Numbered from the stretch's first letter, positions 17,322 through 27,290 are shown. The stretch: 48,634 bases of DNA from Bacteroidales bacterium (GCA_026931725.1 JAIXLE010000104.1:1-48634); one strand, 5' to 3'. Program-made: numbers and translations. Notes: a model not told the origin generated them from the sequence alone.

Positions 17322-19470
17322 CTACTCGGGAATCTTCGGTTCCATACCGAGATTCTTCACCAGGAACGCCCACTGATCCGCGACTTCCTCGATGGCCTTG
17401 GATGTCGGTTTCCCGGCTCCGTGGCCTGCGCGGGTTTCGATCCGGGCCAGCACCGGCGCTGGTCCTTTCTGCATCGCCTGGAGCGTCGCGATGAACTTGA
17501 AGCTGTGCCCTGGCACGACGCGGTCATCCGTATCCGCCGTGGTAACCAGTGTGGCCGGGTAGGCCGCTGGGCCGTTGCGCAGCAGAGCATGGTACGGGCT
17601 GTACTTCACCAGAGCCGCGAACTCATCGGCGTTGTCGCTGGAACCGTAGTCGTCCGCAGTAGCGACCGGCGGTGAATCGTTGGAAGCGGAGCATGTCCAT
17701 GACCCCCACGGCCGGGAGGCAGGCACCGTACAGGTCCGGCCGCTGCGTCAGACACGCCCCGACGAGTAGGCCGCCGTTGCTGCCCCCCTGAATGGCGAGT
17801 TTTTGCGGAGAGGTGTACTTCTCCGCGATCAGCCATTCCGCCGCGGCGATGAAGTCATCGAAGACGTTCTGCTTCTTCAATTTCGTCCCGGCTCGGTGCC
17901 ATTCTTCGCCGTACTCCCCACCGCCGCGCAGGTTGGCGACCGCGAGAACGCCGCCCATCTCCATCCACTGAATCCGGCTAATGCTGAAACCCGGAGTCAG
18001 CGAGATGTTGAAGCCGCCGTAACCGTAGAGCAACGTCGGGTTACGGCCATCCAACGGGATATTCTTCTTGTGCGCCAGGAACATCGGAATCCGGGTGCCG
18101 TCCTTGCTGGGGTAAAAGACTTGCTGCACGATGTACTGGGAAGGGTCGAATTTCACTTTCGCTTGGCGTAGCAGCTTATTCTGCCCCGTGAGCAGGTCAT
18201 ACCTGTAGATGCTCGGCGGAGTGGTGAAACTCGTGAAGGTGTAAAACGTCTCCGTGTCCGTGCGTTTGCCACCGAAACCGCTCGCGGTGCCGATGCCGGG
18301 CAGTTTCAGATCCCGGATGAAGTGGCCGTTCGGGGTGTACATTTTCACGGCGGTCTTCGCGTCTTGCAGATACTCGCACACCAGGATATTGCCCACGAAA
18401 CTGACGTTTTCGAGCGTTTCCTTGGCTTCCGGTACGATCGTCTTCCAGTTCTGCGGTGCGGGGTGCCGGGTGTCGATCGTGATGATCTGCCCCTTCGGCG
18501 CGTGCCATTCCGTCTTGAAGTAAAAGACCGGGCCATCGTTACCGAGGAATTGGTATTTGTCGTCGTGGTTCGGGATCAAGTCCGTCGGCAGGCCATACGG
18601 TTCGAGGAGATCCTTGTAAACGATACGAGATTTCCGGCTCGTGGTGCCGTCGCCGATGTCGATGATGAGGTAACGGCCATCTTCGGTGACAACCGCGCCG
18701 ACGGTCCACTTCGGCTGCGCAGGAACGTAGACCAGCACATCTTCCGATTGTGGCGAACCGAGGCGGTGATAGTAGAGCCGCATGTTCTCATTGGTCGCCT
18801 GGAACGTCTCCGCGGAAGCGGGAGCCGGGAAACGACTGTAAAAGAACCCTTTGCTGTCCGGTGTCCAGGACGCACCCGAGAACTTGACCCATTTCAGTTC
18901 ATCGCTCAGCGGCGTGGCCGTGGCGACATCCAGCACTTTCCAGGTGTTCCAATCGGAACCGGCCTCGGCGACCCCGTAGGCGATGTATTTGCCGCAGTCT
19001 GAGACTTGCAGACCCGCCAGCGCGATTGTGCCATCCTTGGTCCAGCTATTCGGATCGAGCAAGACACGCGCTTCCGCATCCAGCGTGTCCTGAACATACA
19101 GTACAGACTGGTTTTGCAGGCCGTTATTTTTGAAGAAGAAGTATTGACCACCGGCTTGGAACGGAGCCGAGAATTTCTCGTAGTTCCACAGGTTCGTGAT
19201 CCGTTTCTCGATCGCGTTGCGTTGGGGAATCGCGTCGAGATACGCCCGTGTGACCGTGTTTTCGGCCTGGACCCACCGGGCCACCGCGTCCGATTTGCGA
19301 ACATCATCTTCCAGCCAGCGGTACGGGTCGGCGACCTTCACGCCGTGGTAGTCGTCGACGACTTCACCTTTCCGGGTTTCGGGGTAGTGCAATGTTTTCT
19401 CCTGGGCGACCCCGGCCACGGCGGCAAACAGGCCGACGATCGCGGTGAGCGTGAAACAGTCCCGGCGCAT
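17322..19470 (-). pseudogene. Prolyl oligopeptidase (S9A), interrupted by a frameshift
   Basis: A secreted prolyl oligopeptidase. The start ATG 19470 has AAGGAG 6 nt upstream and a signal peptide (cleavage near VAGVAQE). The beta-propeller domain follows, then the peptidase with nucleophile Ser564 in GGSNGG. After Tyr604 (codon 17659-17661) the frame is lost: it runs on out of frame to a stop at 17623. The correct continuation, ADDYGSSDN, resumes 1 base later and runs to the stop at 17322, carrying the catalytic Asp (TADTDDRVV) and His (RAGHGAG). Two missing G bases in TAC-TGG-GCG would explain it exactly and restore a typical 716-residue enzyme. A recent inactivating mutation or a sequencing error is likely. 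Confidence 0.9.
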
Positions 19471-19946
19471 GCGGTACTCCTTCCCGAATGATAATGGGGA
19501 ACAGGAACGTCATTATCGTAGCTGGCCAGCGGGAGATGGGCACCCTAGGAAACAGGCGGAAGAGAATCTGGAAGATTTTTGCGAAAGAACCACTGAGAAG
19601 GGTTTGGGATGGATCACGGGGCCGGACGGCAAGGGGGACAACCTGCACCGCCCAACAGTCACGCAACTGGTAACCCCGTGACCCACCACCAGCTTCGCGT
19701 GTTCGCTTTTGGTGGGAATGCGTATGGTGAAGGAAGCAAACGGCACTCGGCAAAAAATCCGCCGAACCGGGGCCGCTCGCCCGTGCAGATGACAATTGCA
19801 ATTGATATGCCAATGACATCGCACTGCTGCCGAGCAGGATTTCCTGGGAAAATCGAACGCCGAGGCAATCGGCAACAGCGTGTGACTGGTGATTCCACGA
19901 TCAATGCGGTCGTCGATCGACCAGAGCCCCCACAGGATAGGTGCCC
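19471..19946. other. Divergent intergenic region with an inverted repeat
   Basis: This 476-bp stretch separates the oligopeptidase (leftward) from the two-component operon (rightward). No convincing ORF. It holds a perfect 8-bp inverted repeat, TCACGGGG (19614-19621) with CCCCGTGA (19674-19681), that encloses two smaller hairpins. There is also a 12-bp palindrome CAATTGCAATTG (19793-19804) and the dyad at 19908-19922. No clear -35/-10 pair or sigma-54 promoter was found. Confidence 0.5.
19908..19922. promoter_or_regulatory. GGTCG-N5-CGACC dyad, candidate operator
   Basis: GGTCGTCGATCGACC ends 24 bp before the histidine kinase ATG (19947). The same 5-5-5 architecture with identical arms is at 10244-10258, 29 bp before another start. 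Either a shared regulator site or coincidence; two copies only. Confidence 0.4.
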
Positions 19947-21386
19947 ATGACCGATGTCCGTACACGCTTTCTCTGGCCGGTCGTGCTCATCAGTGTGGGC
20001 TTAGTGTTCCTCTGCGCGTTCACGGCGATTTCGCTCTTTCATCAACAAGCGACTCTCGCGCGGGATCTGCGGGAGAACGTCGCCAGCCGGCGTGTGGCCA
20101 CGGAGATGGAAGAATGCCTGCTCGATTTACTCGCCCTGCTGAATGACCATGTGGAATCCGTGGCCGCACTCCACGACCGCGCCCGAATGCACTTAACGGA
20201 AATGCGGCGATTCGCCGATCAAGATAAAGAAATCGCACTCAGTGAGCGTCTCGCCCACGCTTTCGACCATTATTTGAGCGTGTGGAAGCATTTGCCTGCC
20301 CCCCAAGCCCCAGGCCACGAAGCGGGAGTCCGCGAAGCCAAACGCATCTTGGAATTAGAATTAGTGAAACCGTGTCAGGAATTCGAGCAGTACAACGGTG
20401 CCCGGATCGAGGAATCCACCAAACACCACGACCGTGTATTGCGGCAACTCGCCTGGGGTATGGCGGGAATCGGTTTGCTGGGCGGGGTTGCCGGTCTGGT
20501 TCTCGGCTTTGGAGCCGCACGCGGTGTCACGCAATCCATCCGCCGATTGCGGGTGGAAATCCGCGACGCGGCCGGGAAACTCGATCCCACTTCCCCGGAA
20601 GTTGTTCTCACGGAAGTCGGGGATTTCGAGGATCTGCACGAAGAAGTCAGCCGATTGGCCACGCAGATTGAAGGGGTGGTCCAGCGACTCCAACGGCAAG
20701 AGCGCGAAATCCTGCGAGCGGAGCAACTGGCGGCGGTTGGGCAGTTGGCCGCCGGGGTCGGACACGAGATACGGAACCCGCTGACTTCCATCAAACTTTT
20801 GGTGCAAGCCGGCCAGGAAGACGCGGGCGGCCTCGCCGCCGAAGACCTGCGGATCATTGAAGGCGAAATCCGACGGATGGAACTGTCGCTGCAAACCTTC
20901 TTGGATTTTGCCCGACCGCCCAAACCGGACCCCCGCCCCGCGGACCTGCGCGAAGCCGTGGTTTCCGTCATCATGCTGACCCGTGGCCGAGCCGAAAAAC
21001 AACGAGTGACCGTCGAGTTGGAAGCTCCTCCCGGCCCGATTACCTTGACCGCCGACATCGAAAGACTCAAGCAGGTGCTGGTCAATCTGATTCTGAATGC
21101 TCTGGATGCCATGCCCACCGGCGGCACGATCTTCGTCACGATCCGCGTTTACCCCGATCGTATTCTGGTCGATGTCGCGGACACGGGGCCGGGTATCCCC
21201 GAGGAGCTGAAACCCAAACTGTTCGAGCCGTTTATGAGTACCAAAGATACCGGAGTCGGACTCGGACTGGTGATTTCCAAGCAGTTTGTCGAAGATCATG
21301 GCGGGCATTTGATCGTGGCGGATCGCCCCGGAGGCGGTGCCCTGTTTCGAGTCAGTTTGCCGCACTCTCACCCCCGACTTTCATGA
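19947..21386 (+). CDS. Membrane sensor histidine kinase (NtrB/AtoS-like)
   Basis: A 479-residue kinase. Membrane helices lie at about residues 10-31 and 168-190, flanking a ~135-residue helical periplasmic domain resembling a four-helix-bundle sensor. A HAMP-like linker follows, then the phosphoacceptor His273 in GHEIRNPLTSIK, N box NLILNALDAM, G1 VADTGPGIPEE, F box and G2 GVGLGLVISKQF. GTG 19941 is in frame, but ATG 19947 with AGGA about 9 nt upstream is preferred. The stop overlaps the regulator start by 4 bp, so it should phosphorylate that regulator. Signal sensed is unknown. A dyad just upstream may control it. Confidence 0.92.
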   Translation: MTDVRTRFLWPVVLISVGLVFLCAFTAISLFHQQATLARDLRENVASRRVATEMEECLLDLLALLNDHVESVAALHDRARMHLTEMRRFADQDKEIALSERLAHAFDHYLSVWKHLPAPQAPGHEAGVREAKRILELELVKPCQEFEQYNGARIEESTKHHDRVLRQLAWGMAGIGLLGGVAGLVLGFGAARGVTQSIRRLRVEIRDAAGKLDPTSPEVVLTEVGDFEDLHEEVSRLATQIEGVVQRLQRQEREILRAEQLAAVGQLAAGVGHEIRNPLTSIKLLVQAGQEDAGGLAAEDLRIIEGEIRRMELSLQTFLDFARPPKPDPRPADLREAVVSVIMLTRGRAEKQRVTVELEAPPGPITLTADIERLKQVLVNLILNALDAMPTGGTIFVTIRVYPDRILVDVADTGPGIPEELKPKLFEPFMSTKDTGVGLGLVISKQFVEDHGGHLIVADRPGGGALFRVSLPHSHPRLS

Positions 21387-22867
21387 GCATGAACGATCAT
21401 CCGATTTTGCTTGTTGTTGATGATGAACCGGCCATTCAGCACGCCTTTCGCCGGGCGTTCCGCGATGAGCCGATCACGCTGCGTTCCGCCACCACGGCCG
21501 CGGAAGCGATCGCGGCCATTCCCACCGTACACCCCGATGTTGTCGTACTGGATGTCCACCTGCCCGACGCAACCGGACTCGAAACCTTTCAACGCATTCG
21601 GGATGTGGATGCGCGTATCCCCGTGATTTTAGTCACAGGTCACGGCACGACAGACCTCGCTATTGAGGCCATCAGTGGCGGAGCCTATGAATATCTCCTC
21701 AAACCCTTGGAATTGCCTCAACTCCGCGAGTTGATTAGCCGGGCGATTCGCTCCGCGCGGTTGATGCGGGTTCCCGCCACGCTGCCTGAAGATTTACCGG
21801 CCGCGAAACCGGGTGATGCCCTGATTGGCCGTTGCCCGGCAATGCAGGATGTGTACAAGGCGATTGGCCGGGTCGCCCGACAAGATGTGACCGTGCTGAT
21901 TACGGGGGAATCCGGCACCGGAAAAGAACTGGTGGCCCGTGCCATTTACCAACACAGCAAGCGGGATGCGAAGCCGTTCCTGGCGATTAACTGTGCGGCC
22001 ATTCCCGAGCAACTCTTGGAAAGTGAGTTGTTCGGCCACGAGAAAAGCGCGTTCACCGGAGCCGATCGCCGCCGGATCGGCAAGTTTGAACAGTGCAACG
22101 GGGGCAGTATCTTCCTCGATGAAATCGGTGAAATGACCCCACTGACGCAGTCAAAGATTCTCCGCTTGATTCAAGAGCAACGCTTTGAGCGGGTCGGTGG
22201 TGACGAGACGATTCAGACCAATGTTCGCCTGATTGCCGCCACCAACGCGAACTTAGAAAAGATGGCCGACGCGGGTGATTTCCGCAAAGATTTGTACTTT
22301 CGGATCAACGTCTTCAGCATTCACCTGCCACCGTTGCGCGAACGAGGCGACGACATCAACCTACTCATCGACCATTTTTTGCGCCGATTTGGGGCGGAGA
22401 TGGGCCGGCCGGTTCGAGAAGTCGCTGGCGAAACCCGTGAACTCCTGCGGGCCTATTCTTGGCCGGGGAACGTGCGGGAACTGCAAAGTGTCTTGAAACA
22501 AGCCGTGTTACAGATGAGCGGTGCGGCTCTGTTGCCGGAGTTTTTGCCGCCCCATGTCCGCACGCCCGCATCTGTGACACCAGAGGAATCGGCTGAGGTG
22601 TCCAATCCTGCGGATCCGTTTGATTGGGAAACATTCGTAACACAGGAAATCGCAACCGGAACGGACGACCTGTACGCCCGCTCTCTGGAGCGGATGGAAC
22701 GGGAAGTTCTGGTGCGTGTCCTCCGTCACACGGGGGGCAATCAACTGCAAGCCGCGAAGATTCTCGGCATCACACGCGGGAGCTTACGCACCAAGATTCG
22801 CGCACTGGGGATCAGCATTAGCAAGGAAGTCTGGTCGGATGATGACCATACCGATGTCTCAGGCTAG
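21383..22867 (+). CDS. Sigma-54-dependent response regulator (NtrC/AtoC family)
   Basis: A 494-residue regulator. The receiver domain has acidic VVDDEP and phosphoacceptor Asp57, with Lys107 in LLKPL. The AAA+ domain has Walker A GESGTGKE at 175-182, Walker B IFLDEIGEM and the sigma-54 contact loop SAFTGA at 222-227; the first residue is Ser instead of Gly, a variation compatible with function in some members. The C-terminus is a Fis-type helix-turn-helix (GGNQLQAAKILGITRGSLRTKIRALG). It is encoded directly after its kinase, overlapping by 4 bp. No sigma-54 promoter was recognised nearby, so its targets are probably elsewhere. Confidence 0.95.
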   Translation: MSMNDHPILLVVDDEPAIQHAFRRAFRDEPITLRSATTAAEAIAAIPTVHPDVVVLDVHLPDATGLETFQRIRDVDARIPVILVTGHGTTDLAIEAISGGAYEYLLKPLELPQLRELISRAIRSARLMRVPATLPEDLPAAKPGDALIGRCPAMQDVYKAIGRVARQDVTVLITGESGTGKELVARAIYQHSKRDAKPFLAINCAAIPEQLLESELFGHEKSAFTGADRRRIGKFEQCNGGSIFLDEIGEMTPLTQSKILRLIQEQRFERVGGDETIQTNVRLIAATNANLEKMADAGDFRKDLYFRINVFSIHLPPLRERGDDINLLIDHFLRRFGAEMGRPVREVAGETRELLRAYSWPGNVRELQSVLKQAVLQMSGAALLPEFLPPHVRTPASVTPEESAEVSNPADPFDWETFVTQEIATGTDDLYARSLERMEREVLVRVLRHTGGNQLQAAKILGITRGSLRTKIRALGISISKEVWSDDDHTDVSG

Positions 22868-22946
22868 CCGCGAAACCGCACCGCGTTGTGGAATGACTCG
22901 ACCATGCCGCGTCTGGTGTCTGATTCCTGGCTTCATAGTGGGTCAT

Positions 22947-23174
22947 TTAAGACAATTGTGCCAACATGATAATCCCTCCACTGACCAGTAGCAACATCCC
23001 AGCAGCAACCGCTAACCGCTTCTTTCGGGCTTTTCGCTCACCCATCCACTCCGGTAGCGGTTCATCATTTGTATCGGTCAATTCGCGGTACAACCAATAT
23101 GGAGAGGTAAGCAGGAGCGCCGCCACGACGAGGAACGCTATTCCCAGCGTCGTCGCTAACATCGTGATCTTCAT
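22947..23174 (-). CDS. Small two-helix membrane protein of unknown function
   Basis: A 75-residue protein with two hydrophobic helices (about residues 5-27 and 54-73) around a charged loop containing EPLPEWMGERKARKKR. Both ends look well formed and the helix-loop-helix pattern supports a real gene. The leader holds a hairpin at 23188-23211, 13 nt before the ATG. It is downstream of, and on the same strand as, the sugar-phosphate isomerase. Family not recognised. Confidence 0.6.
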   Translation of the reverse strand: MKITMLATTLGIAFLVVAALLLTSPYWLYRELTDTNDEPLPEWMGERKARKKRLAVAAGMLLLVSGGIIMLAQLS

Positions 23175-23187
23175 GGATGACTTTCTG

Positions 23188-23211
23188 ATGGAGTATTTGT
23201 ATATTCTCCAT
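23188..23211 (-). repeat. Hairpin in the leader of the small membrane protein gene
   Basis: ATGGAG (23188-23193) pairs with CTCCAT (23206-23211), extended by TAT/ATA after a 2-nt bulge, with a 4-nt loop. On the minus strand it ends about 13 nt before the ATG, where it could affect translation. Function not known. Confidence 0.4.
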
Positions 23212-23241
23212 GGTATTCAACATTGCATCAGAAAACCACTC

Positions 23242-23323
23242 TTTTCCGACACGGGCGATACCCCAGTTCCAACAGATTCACAAACCCGATGGAAGTGAAT
23301 CCTGTTCTGCGTTTGTCGGAAAA
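23242..23323. other. Foldable intergenic element (possible structured RNA)
   Basis: Perfect 10-bp outer arms TTTTCCGACA (23242-23251) and TGTCGGAAAA (23314-23323) enclose a second nested stem: AACAGATTCAC (23271-23281) with GTGAATCCTGTT (23295-23306), 11 bp with one bulged C, plus CAG/CTG below it. In all about 24 bp of nested pairing over 82 nt. A separate 7-bp hairpin follows at 23330-23347. It lies in the 273-bp gap between two minus-strand genes and may be a terminator/leader structure or an independent RNA. Strand undecided. Confidence 0.45.
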
Positions 23324-23447
23324 CCGGAGGCGACCATTCCTGGTTGCGTTCCCCGCCATCACCACCATCATGCGGTTACTGGGTACCCTTTCTTGCCCAT
23401 GCCGTGACAGGCCATGCGCGGATTCCCACCGAGTCTAGGGGGTTGGA

Positions 23448-24356
23448 CTAGCCAAAATAGCGTTCCAGGAATCGGCGACTCTGGCGGAGGGCGCGTTTGC
23501 GGTCATCGAGGGTGCGTTCGTAGGCGCGGTCTTCCACTTCCACACAAACCGGACCCTGATAGCCGACATCCGTAAGCGCCGCGAAGAATTCGGCCCAGTT
23601 CACATCTCCCAAGCCGGGAAGTTTGGGCTGGTGCCAACCAAAACCGTGAACGCCCACCTGATACAAACGGTCCCGGTCGATCCGTTCATCTTTCGCATGA
23701 ACGTAGACGATGCGATGGCCAAACTCACGAATCGCCCGCCCGCAGTCGATGCCTTGCCAGATCAGGTGCGAAGGATCAAACGTCAGACCGAGATTGGCGG
23801 AAGGAAACAACTCGAACAGCGTCCGCCAGTGAGCCGGGGTGCTGGGCAGGTTCTTACCGCCGGGCCATTCATCATCAGAGTAAAGCATCGGGCAATGTTC
23901 GATGCCGATTTTCACTCCGGCGTTCTCGGCTTCTTGAATGAGCGGCGGCCAGATCGTTTGCACGAGTTCCCAGTTGGCGGCAGCGTTCTGATTCCAGTCT
24001 CTCCCCACGAATGTTGAGACAACATCCACTCCGATGATCCGGGCCGCACGAATGACCTTTTTCAAATGTTCGGCAACATGCAGGCGATGCTCCGGGTCCG
24101 GGTGCAGCAAATTCGGATAGTACCCCAACGCCGCGATGCGGATACCGTGAATCCGCAGCAGATCGCGGACGTGCGTGGCCTCGGCGTGACCAAATTCACT
24201 CACGTCGATATGCGTGACACCGGCGTATCGGCGCTCGGCTTTGCCGCGAGGCCAGCACATCATTTCCACCGCCGCGAAGCCTTCATCACTGGCGAAGGCC
24301 AGCACTTCACCCGGCGACAAATCCGGCAAGATCGCACTCAGAAAACCGAGTTGCAT
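23448..24356 (-). CDS. Sugar phosphate isomerase/epimerase (xylose isomerase-like TIM barrel)
   Basis: A 302-residue protein of the AP-endonuclease-2/xylose isomerase-like TIM-barrel family. It starts MQLGFLSAILPDLSPGEVL and carries metal-site contexts such as GIEHCPM, LTFDPSHLIWQG, YVHAKDE and VCVEVEDRAYE. An in-frame ATG at 24413, 3 bp after the stop of the upstream gene, would add 19 residues (MMRFRQRSR...) not expected for the family, so 24356 is preferred. Such proteins isomerise or epimerise free or phosphorylated sugars and inositols. It is downstream of the NfuA-like gene on the same strand, without a clear shared pathway. Confidence 0.85.
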   Translation of the reverse strand: MQLGFLSAILPDLSPGEVLAFASDEGFAAVEMMCWPRGKAERRYAGVTHIDVSEFGHAEATHVRDLLRIHGIRIAALGYYPNLLHPDPEHRLHVAEHLKKVIRAARIIGVDVVSTFVGRDWNQNAAANWELVQTIWPPLIQEAENAGVKIGIEHCPMLYSDDEWPGGKNLPSTPAHWRTLFELFPSANLGLTFDPSHLIWQGIDCGRAIREFGHRIVYVHAKDERIDRDRLYQVGVHGFGWHQPKLPGLGDVNWAEFFAALTDVGYQGPVCVEVEDRAYERTLDDRKRALRQSRRFLERYFG

Positions 24357-24416
24357 GGCATCACTCGTGGCAAACGGACAAGAGAGGCGGGACCGTTGCC
24401 GGAACCGCATCATGGA

Positions 24417-24656
24417 CTAGGGCACGACTTCGAGGAACTCCACGCCGTCGATATGCTTGCGGAGTTCGTGTTCCAACCCGAACAGGATCGTTGAGATGGT
24501 CGCTGGACAGCCCGCGCAGACCCCCGAGAGCCGTACCGAGGCGATCCCATCCGCGACGGCAACGACTTCAATGCCGCTGCCGTCGAGTTCCAGGGCCGGG
24601 GCCGCGAATTCCCGCAATGCGGATTCGACCCGATCGCGGAGGTTCGGTTCCACCAT
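24417..24656 (-). CDS. NifU C-terminal domain (Nfu-type) iron-sulfur scaffold
   Basis: A 79-residue stand-alone Nfu domain. The Fe-S-binding pair is Cys47 and Cys50 in GVCAGCPATIST, matching the family CxxC. An upstream amphipathic helix LRDRVESALREFAAPAL is also typical. Such proteins dimerise, bind a 4Fe-4S cluster through the paired CxxC and hand it to apo-proteins. It starts 3 bp after the ribF stop, so the two are likely co-translated. The adjacent ThiC is an Fe-S enzyme and a possible client, which is inference. Confidence 0.9.
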   Translation of the reverse strand: MVEPNLRDRVESALREFAAPALELDGSGIEVVAVADGIASVRLSGVCAGCPATISTILFGLEHELRKHIDGVEFLEVVP

Positions 24657-24659
24657 GAT

Positions 24660-25592
24660 TCACTCCGAAAGGACCGCGCGGGCCGCGAGGACATCCTGTT
24701 GCAACTGATGTACCAGTTCATCGACACCCGCGAATGGCCGGGTATCCCGTAGCCGAGCCACGAAGTCTAGAGAAAGCGGTTGTTCATATAAATCCCCCGC
24801 AAAATCGAGCAGATGAACCTCGATCTTGCGGGCCGTCTCACCGAATGTCGGATTCGGGCCGATGTTCGCGGCACCGAGATGGTACTCACCCCGCACACAC
24901 ACCCGCACGGCATACACGCCAACTGCCGGTACCAGCGTGGGTACGCCGTCGATGTTCGCGGTGGGGAAGCCCAGAGTGCGCCCCCGTTGGGCACCAGTGA
25001 CGACCTTCCCCGTGATCCGATAAGGCCGCCCCAGGAGCCGTGTTGCCTCCGCCACGGCACCGGCATTCAAGGTATCTCGGATGCGGCTACTGCTAACGGG
25101 GGCACCGGCGATGTTCCACGCGGGCACTTCGGCAAAGCTCAGGCCCACGCGATCGCACAACGTCCGAATCAGTTGGGTATCGCCACAGCGGCCACGACCG
25201 AAACGGAAGTTATATCCTTCCACCATCGCGCGGGCGTTGAAGAGATGGAGAATGACATCTTCAAAAAAGGCTTCTGGGCTGAGGCTCAGCAATCCGGCAT
25301 CGGTGTTCAGTACCACCACATGATCCGCACCCGCCTCGACCAGCAGCCGGGCGCGATCTTCCAGTGTGGTGAGCGGAATTGCTTTTTCCGGTTTGGGGTA
25401 CAGCACCGCGGCAGGCGGTGGGTAAAACGTCACGGCCACCACGGGACCGCCGATCCGGTTGGCCGCTTGCCGTGCCGTGCGGATGAGTTCCTGATGGCCG
25501 CGATGGACGCCGTCGAAGTTGCCGACCGTCACCGCGCCGCCGGTGAGTTCCGGTGGCAGGGGATCGGTCCAGGTCATCGCATGGGTTGTCAT
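24660..25592 (-). CDS. ribF: Bifunctional riboflavin kinase / FAD synthetase
   Basis: A 310-residue RibF. The N-terminal nucleotidyltransferase half has AVTVGNFDGVHRGHQELI with the HxGH motif and SSSRIRDTLNAG. The C-terminal flavokinase half has GRTLGFPTANI, a PxxGVYAV-like segment and NIGPNPTFGE. It converts riboflavin to FMN and then FAD. ATG 25616 would add eight residues; ATG 25592 (MTTHAMTW) is preferred. Its stop is 3 bp before the NfuA-like start. Length and motifs are normal. Confidence 0.95.
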   Translation of the reverse strand: MTTHAMTWTDPLPPELTGGAVTVGNFDGVHRGHQELIRTARQAANRIGGPVVAVTFYPPPAAVLYPKPEKAIPLTTLEDRARLLVEAGADHVVVLNTDAGLLSLSPEAFFEDVILHLFNARAMVEGYNFRFGRGRCGDTQLIRTLCDRVGLSFAEVPAWNIAGAPVSSSRIRDTLNAGAVAEATRLLGRPYRITGKVVTGAQRGRTLGFPTANIDGVPTLVPAVGVYAVRVCVRGEYHLGAANIGPNPTFGETARKIEVHLLDFAGDLYEQPLSLDFVARLRDTRPFAGVDELVHQLQQDVLAARAVLSE

Positions 25593-25687
25593 GTGTGTTC
25601 CAGAAATCGAGCCCACGGGAATCGTGCGTGGGCTACCCTCCTCTTGTTCCCATGCGTTCAGAAACCGTTGCGGTTCTGAACCCCGTT

Positions 25688-27085
<1,398 letters not shown>

Positions 27086-27106
27086 TCATTCCACACTTCC
27101 CGAGTT

Positions 27107-27192
27107 GTCGCCTCCCTACGTCGGCGCTAACCGATTCAGGTTCAAAGAGTTTGTTCTCAGCCAGCCCATCCGGGGCCAGCACCCCTGGCGAT
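27107..27192 (-). ncRNA. TPP riboswitch (THI box) upstream of thiC
   Basis: Reading the minus strand, the element contains the conserved TPP aptamer blocks in order. CAGGGGTGCTGG begins near 27187, then GGCTGAGAAC, then TTTGAACCTGAATCGGTTAGCGCC and GACGTAGGGAGGCG ending near 27110. These match the P2/P4 loops (CUGAGA, CCUGA) and the 3' GUAGGGA of the Thi-box. It ends about 82 nt before the thiC ATG (27025). The region after it has no obvious U-tract terminator, so control may be at translation initiation. Confidence 0.95.
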
Positions 27193-27198
27193 ACCGTT

Positions 27199-27226
27199 AT
27201 CGTAGTCTGACGGAACAGGGTGACAA
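27199..27226 (-). promoter_or_regulatory. Predicted promoter for the thiC riboswitch transcript
   Basis: On the minus strand TTGTCA (27226-27221) and TACGAT (27204-27199) are 16 bp apart, putting the transcription start a few bases before the riboswitch. A 7-bp inverted repeat, GGTGACA (27219-27225) with TGTCACC (27235-27241), overlaps the -35 box. Confidence 0.4.
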
Positions 27227-27264
27227 CTGGCTTGTGTCACCATTCGTTCTGTACCACGATGTGT

Positions 27265-27290
27265 ATTCACTTCATCATGATGAAGTGAAT
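27265..27290. repeat. Perfect 26-bp palindrome between guaD and thiC
   Basis: Each arm is 13 bp: ATTCACTTCATCA followed directly by its exact reverse complement. A further half site TTCACTTCA is at 27320-27328, overlapping the guaD stop. It lies between the guaD 3' end and the thiC promoter. It could be a dimeric repressor site or a terminator hairpin (11-bp stem, 4-nt loop); no U tract follows on either strand. Confidence 0.6.

Noticed and set aside
19471..19946. Sigma-54 promoter for the two-component operon
   Set aside because: No TGGCAC-N5-TTGC type element was seen in the intergenic region.
20361..21371. 336-aa minus-strand frame
   Set aside because: Lies opposite the histidine kinase, whose H, N and G boxes are clear; no start signal of its own.
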